64,000 bases of DNA from Paulinella micropora (Eukaryota > Cercozoa > Imbricatea > Euglyphida > Paulinellidae): positions 38,501 through 102,500 of the forward strand of contig WBZZ01003563.1 in NCBI GenBank assembly GCA_019918135.1, in the 5' to 3' direction. How positions within the stretch are numbered: position 1 is the first letter of the stretch; every line of letters begins with the position of its first letter. Below are positions 60,855 through 64,000 of the stretch, piece by piece. The notes beneath the pieces were generated by a model. It was not told the origin of the DNA. It did not search any database and saw only the letters and a list, made by a program, of their open reading frames with translations. Position numbers and translations under genes: made by a program.

Positions 60855-61969
60855 TCATACCACTGTCATCTTCGAGGGTGTTAGTTGAGAGTGGGGTGTC
60901 TCGACATACATACCACTATCATCTTCTCTTTCTTTCCCCATCATCATAATGGCCATGTGGTGAATCCCCAACTCGCCATCCACTTCTGATTCTTCTTCAG
61001 ACTCAGAAGGAGACTGGTTAGTTGGGGGTTCATCTTCTTCTTCACTTTCAGAGTGAGTGGGTGAGTTAGAGGAGTCAGATGATTCAGCATTTAGGCTTAT
61101 CATTTTCTTCTTTTTAATGAAGTCTGCTGCTTTCAGCTTTCGTCTCTCTCCTCTGCTGCCTTCCTTCTTCTTCTTCTTTGCTCCTTCTTCTTCTTTCTTC
61201 TTGTGTCTGTCTGTTTTCTCACTCTGACTGTCCTCTCTCTTCTCCTTCCCACGCAACTTATCAGAGACCCTAGTTCTGCTTCTTATGGGGCATTTCAAGG
61301 GACTGTGTCCGTCCTTGGGAAAATCTTTGAGCTGACACCTGACTAGACAGAAAGCAATCTTATGGTCAGGGGACAGGCAGTTCCAGCAAATACTGTCCTC
61401 TCCCTCACCATAAGCCTGTGATAACTTGCCCTTCTTCTTGCCCTGTGCTATTCCTGCTACTGTGTTGATAGTGATAGGGTCACTCTTAGAGCTACCAGAT
61501 CCATAGAGTTTACGCATTATAGTTTCTGATACGTTGCTCTGAGCTAGCTGCTCTACTGCCTTGATAAATTCTGGCAGCTTGGGTCTTTGAGTAGGTAAGA
61601 GAGGACACCAAGTGTTACGATAGTAGGCTTGATAGACAGGTAAGTATTTTAATTTCTGCATGATCATGCCTGTCTTCATCATCTCTGGTATCACTCCCAT
61701 CGTCTTCTCCTGCGTCTTGATAGTCGTGAGATAGTCAGCTAGCCAGCTACTCACCTCACTAACCTTCTTGGGGTACGAAATTGGTATAGTTTTTCCTGGT
61801 CCTCTTCAAACCTTATGAGGTCAAGACCTCCATAGTTTACATTACAATAACGGTTAGAATAATTTCTGACAGCAGTTACTTGTGATATGACAGTTACGTC
61901 ATTATAGTAGATGTCGTTAGGACTAATAAACATATTATTTCTGATTGAGCTTCTCAGTGTATTTGGCAT
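60855..61969 (-). pseudogene. Copia F gag with zinc knuckle
   Basis: ATG 61,969 (MPNTLRSSIRNNMFISPN); a frame break near 61,755 leads to the gag helices (WLADYLTTIKTQEKTMGVIP, then SNVSETIMRKLYGSGSS) and a Cys/His knuckle (CWNCLSPDHKIAFC, then CQLKDF, HSPLKC). A lysine-rich tract and an acidic Ser/Glu tail follow. Not related in sequence to gag of A, B or D as far as I can see. Confidence 0.65.
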
Positions 61970-62133
61970 TGTCAGCCAGTCACTTGTTTTGGTTTTGCCG
62001 CTCTCAGTTTAGGCGGCAAACATTTTACTCAGTAAATCTCTCACAATCTGTTCAACTAAGAACTACCAAAGTCTCCCGGTTTCAACCCGGCCTCTGTCAA
62101 CCGAGCTACCGGATTTATTAACTACATTGGGTT
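61970..62133. other. Junction of elements F and G, with tRNA-like sequence and G primer site
   Basis: TTGGGTTATGAGTGC at 62,126-62,140 equals the element B primer site, so the G 5' LTR should end near 62,125. On the minus strand 62,104-62,063 reads like a tRNA 5' half: a GTAGCTCGGTTGACAGAGG D-arm, then CCGG-GTTGAAA-CCGG. No T-arm follows, so no tRNA gene is called. Confidence 0.4.
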
Positions 62134-63575
62134 ATGAGTGCTTCTGCGGCGAAGGATGCGGTAACTGTGGTCCTACAAGGCAAGGCGCCTGCGTTCATCG
62201 ATGGTGTCAAGGGGAGAAGCTGGGACGACTGGTTTGCGCAGGTGAGGGCGGACTTGACCTCGGTCGAGTGCTGGGAATACCTCGCGCCGTTGGCGGAGGT
62301 TCTACAATGGCGGTCCGAGATTGAAGCTGAGCCTGCGGTGGGAGCACCGGATGCAGCTTACGGGGACCGGAAGGAGAACAAGAAAGAGGCCAAGACGAGG
62401 GAGCAAAAGGGCTGCCTTGGAAGCGAGACCGGCACCGGCGGCCGGGGATGGTATTAATTTGACCATGCCGCAGCGTCGCAACATATTAGCCAGAAGGGCA
62501 CAAATCTTTATGCGGTTATACAAAGCGTTGGAGTACGGGTCGCAGGCGGAGAGGATTGTCCGACATTTGGTCAGGGAGCCTACGCTGCGACCGGAGGAAC
62601 TCATCAACATCATGCGTCAACGCTACCAAGGCAACGCGGCTCACCAAAAGCAAAAGAGGAACAGCATTGTAAGCAACTGGCAGTTTAATGCCAAGAACGA
62701 TATGATGGCGCAGCTAAGGGATTTTATGACTCAATGTCAATTCCTAGAGGATCACAACGAGCCAGTTAGCGTCACGCTGCAGATGCAGTTTGTGAAGACG
62801 GCCCTAGCCAAATGCGCAGAGAAACATCTGTGGAAACCATTTTTAGACGCGCAAGTGACCAATCCATCGTTGGAGTGGGACGACTTCGAGGCGGCCTTCG
62901 AGCGGAGAGTCATCGCTAATGAGGCACAACGTATGGCTACTAAGGAGGAGACTACGATGTGGGCGAATGGACAAGCGAAGGAAGGCAGAAATGAAAAAGG
63001 GGACAAGAGCGGCAAGAGCGACAAGCTGAAATTGGAATGCTACAACTGCTCAAAGAACCATAAGTATTTCAGGTGCATGGAAAAATGTCGCATACCTGGC
63101 CATGAGCACGTTGGCAAGTCGTGCCCCACGGTCAAGGACAGGTACCGCAAGAAAGTTCCTAAAGAAGAGAAACAGAAGAAAGATGCCGCAGCAAATCGAG
63201 GGAGAGACGAAGGACGCAAGTTTCTGGTGCCCCGAAGAACGCTCCCGCCGCGGCCGTGTCTTGTATGGCGTTTGGTCCACAACGTCAAAGGCGAGCATCG
63301 ATGGCTGATCCTGTTCCAAGATGTGCAGTGGGCGAGGAAGAGTACCTGGCTCCGGGGGGATGGTTCGGGGCTGCGGGTGGTGCCTAAGATGGGGGAGAAA
63401 GCGGTTGGGAATGCATACATGGCGCAGAAGAACACGCCGTTCCTCTACATGGGGCCGCCAGACGAGGAAAGGAAGGATGACATGAGGAATGGGCGAGTGA
63501 ATATTGCCGACTTCCGAACGGTCTTCAACAATGCAGGTCGGCCGGAGCTGCACTTCTGGGCATGGTACTACAACA
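62134..63575 (+). pseudogene. Copia element G gag, B family, broken by satellite
   Basis: ATG 62,134 (MSASAAKDAVTVVLQGKAP). A frameshift near 62,400 leads to the frame from 62,321 with AERIVRHLVREPTLRPEELI, FLEDHNEPVSVTLQMQFVKT and the knuckle CYNCSKNHKYFRC with further Cys/His, closely matching B. The block VNIADFRTVFNNAGRPELHF that precedes the MYND finger in B is present, but the sequence changes to satellite at about 63,576, before the finger. This is the only element of this family on the plus strand. Confidence 0.8.
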
Positions 63576-63955
63576 TCGACACAGTAAGACACGATATGGA
63601 TATCGTGCACGATATTGACTTAGAAAAAAAATCAAAAAAAAATTTAATGAATCATCGTGTAAATACACGATATGGATTTGAATCATTATCGTGCACGATA
63701 TGGATCTCGTGCACGATATTGACTTAGAAAAAAATCCAAAAAAAAATTTATTAATCATCGTGTAAATACACGATGGATATCGTGCACGATATCGTATTGA
63801 CTTAGAAAAAAAAATCAAAAAAAAAATAATGAATTTACACGATATGGATGTCGTGCACGATATCGTATTGACTTAGAAAAAAAAATCAAAAAAAATTTTA
63901 ATGAATCATCGTGTAAACACACTATGTCGAATTGACTTAGAAAAAATCTACATTG
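63576..63955. repeat. AT-rich satellite with palindromic units
   Basis: Five copies of GACTTAGAAAAAA (63,617; 63,721; 63,799; 63,870; 63,934), each followed by A/T-rich spacer and preceded by palindromes such as ATATCGTGCACGATAT and TCGTGTAAATACACGA. Unit length falls from about 104 to 64 bp. The last 45 bases of the window are AT-rich without a feature. Confidence 0.8.
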
Positions 63956-64000
63956 AAAGTATTATTGCTTTTTTATTCAAACCGAAACGTCTAAACAGAG

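Larger units (their letters stand above)
59194..60858 (-). pseudogene. Copia F gag-tail with microsatellites
   Basis: Two frames (60,858-60,037 and 60,036-59,194). The first has a conserved-looking Cys/His region (VSCHATSSKQCEATVPDTG, then CRWRLGAARKG-type and HDFCSLRVDQERKRG) and ends in polythreonine from the GTA repeat. The second starts with Val/Gly repeats from the CTACTCC repeat and goes on into a Ser/Thr and acidic region. A slipped repeat probably caused the frame change. Confidence 0.55.
57230..61969 (-). mobile_element. Copia element F, lacking RT and RNase H
   Basis: Minus strand, right to left: gag (61,969-60,855), a long low-complexity gag tail with microsatellites (60,858-59,194), a poorly preserved region with a probable protease (59,194-58,900) and the integrase (58,865-57,810), then a linker to about 57,258. 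RT and RNase H are missing where element E begins. No LTR recognised. It belongs to a different family from A, B and D and has no MYND finger. Confidence 0.75.

Noticed and set aside
63576..63955. CRISPR-like array
   Set aside because: Repeats are palindromic and AT-rich with irregular unit length and no unique spacers; the context is eukaryotic retroelement DNA.

Overview
The window looks like nuclear DNA of a retrotransposon-rich eukaryote, most likely an alga or other protist; the species cannot be read from it. Nearly all of 1-29,000 and 52,770-64,000 is Ty1/copia-type LTR elements of several families, nested and decayed, plus a DIRS-like tyrosine-recombinase fragment. Two pieces of apparent host genes survive between them: a multi-exon minus-strand gene at about 13.5-16.4 kb and a fragment at 25.4-25.9 kb.

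Layout, left to right. Copia element A (minus; 1-3,741 and 10,670-13,600) is split by a 6.9-kb copia element B (3,742-10,669) with a 6-bp target duplication that cuts A's polyprotein between a Pro and a Trp codon. The multi-exon gene follows; its introns and flank hold about 50-bp palindromes. Copia element D (minus, 17,174-25,278) has a 1,528-codon open frame. Element C (plus, 25,907-28,578) is an internally deleted copy with both LTRs, inserted in a host ORF, and a second gag starts straight after its right LTR.

From about 29,100 to 52,760 the sequence changes abruptly to a very GC-rich, gene-dense island of about 17 ORFs on both strands. Spacers are short and full of long poly-G/poly-C tracts, and compact AATAAA/ATTAAA signals sit at gene ends. 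Products include a Sel1-repeat protein, a SET-like protein, an F-box-like leucine-rich-repeat protein, a secreted EGF-like protein, MYND-type zinc fingers, a class 3 lipase, and a large nuclear-looking protein with a weak APSES/KilA-N resemblance. This mixture resembles the accessory, host-interaction gene content of large eukaryotic DNA viruses, so an endogenised virus segment is my leading reading. No viral hallmark gene (capsid, DNA polymerase, packaging ATPase) is present, so this stays an inference. Several island genes carry homopolymer-linked frameshifts or an in-frame amber codon; others are intact.

The right edge of the island lies inside the DIRS-like recombinase gene and also cuts off the island's last gene. 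Beyond it come a short copia RT fragment, truncated copia element E (54,744-57,200), copia element F (57,230-61,969) with microsatellites in its gag, and gag of copia element G (plus, 62,134-63,575), a relative of B. G's gag is broken by an AT-rich satellite of palindromic units that runs to the window end.

The copia families share two traits: a MYND zinc finger inside the gag-pol polyprotein (A, B, D), and sequence just after the 5' LTR that fits priming by the anticodon region of a Met tRNA, as in Drosophila copia.
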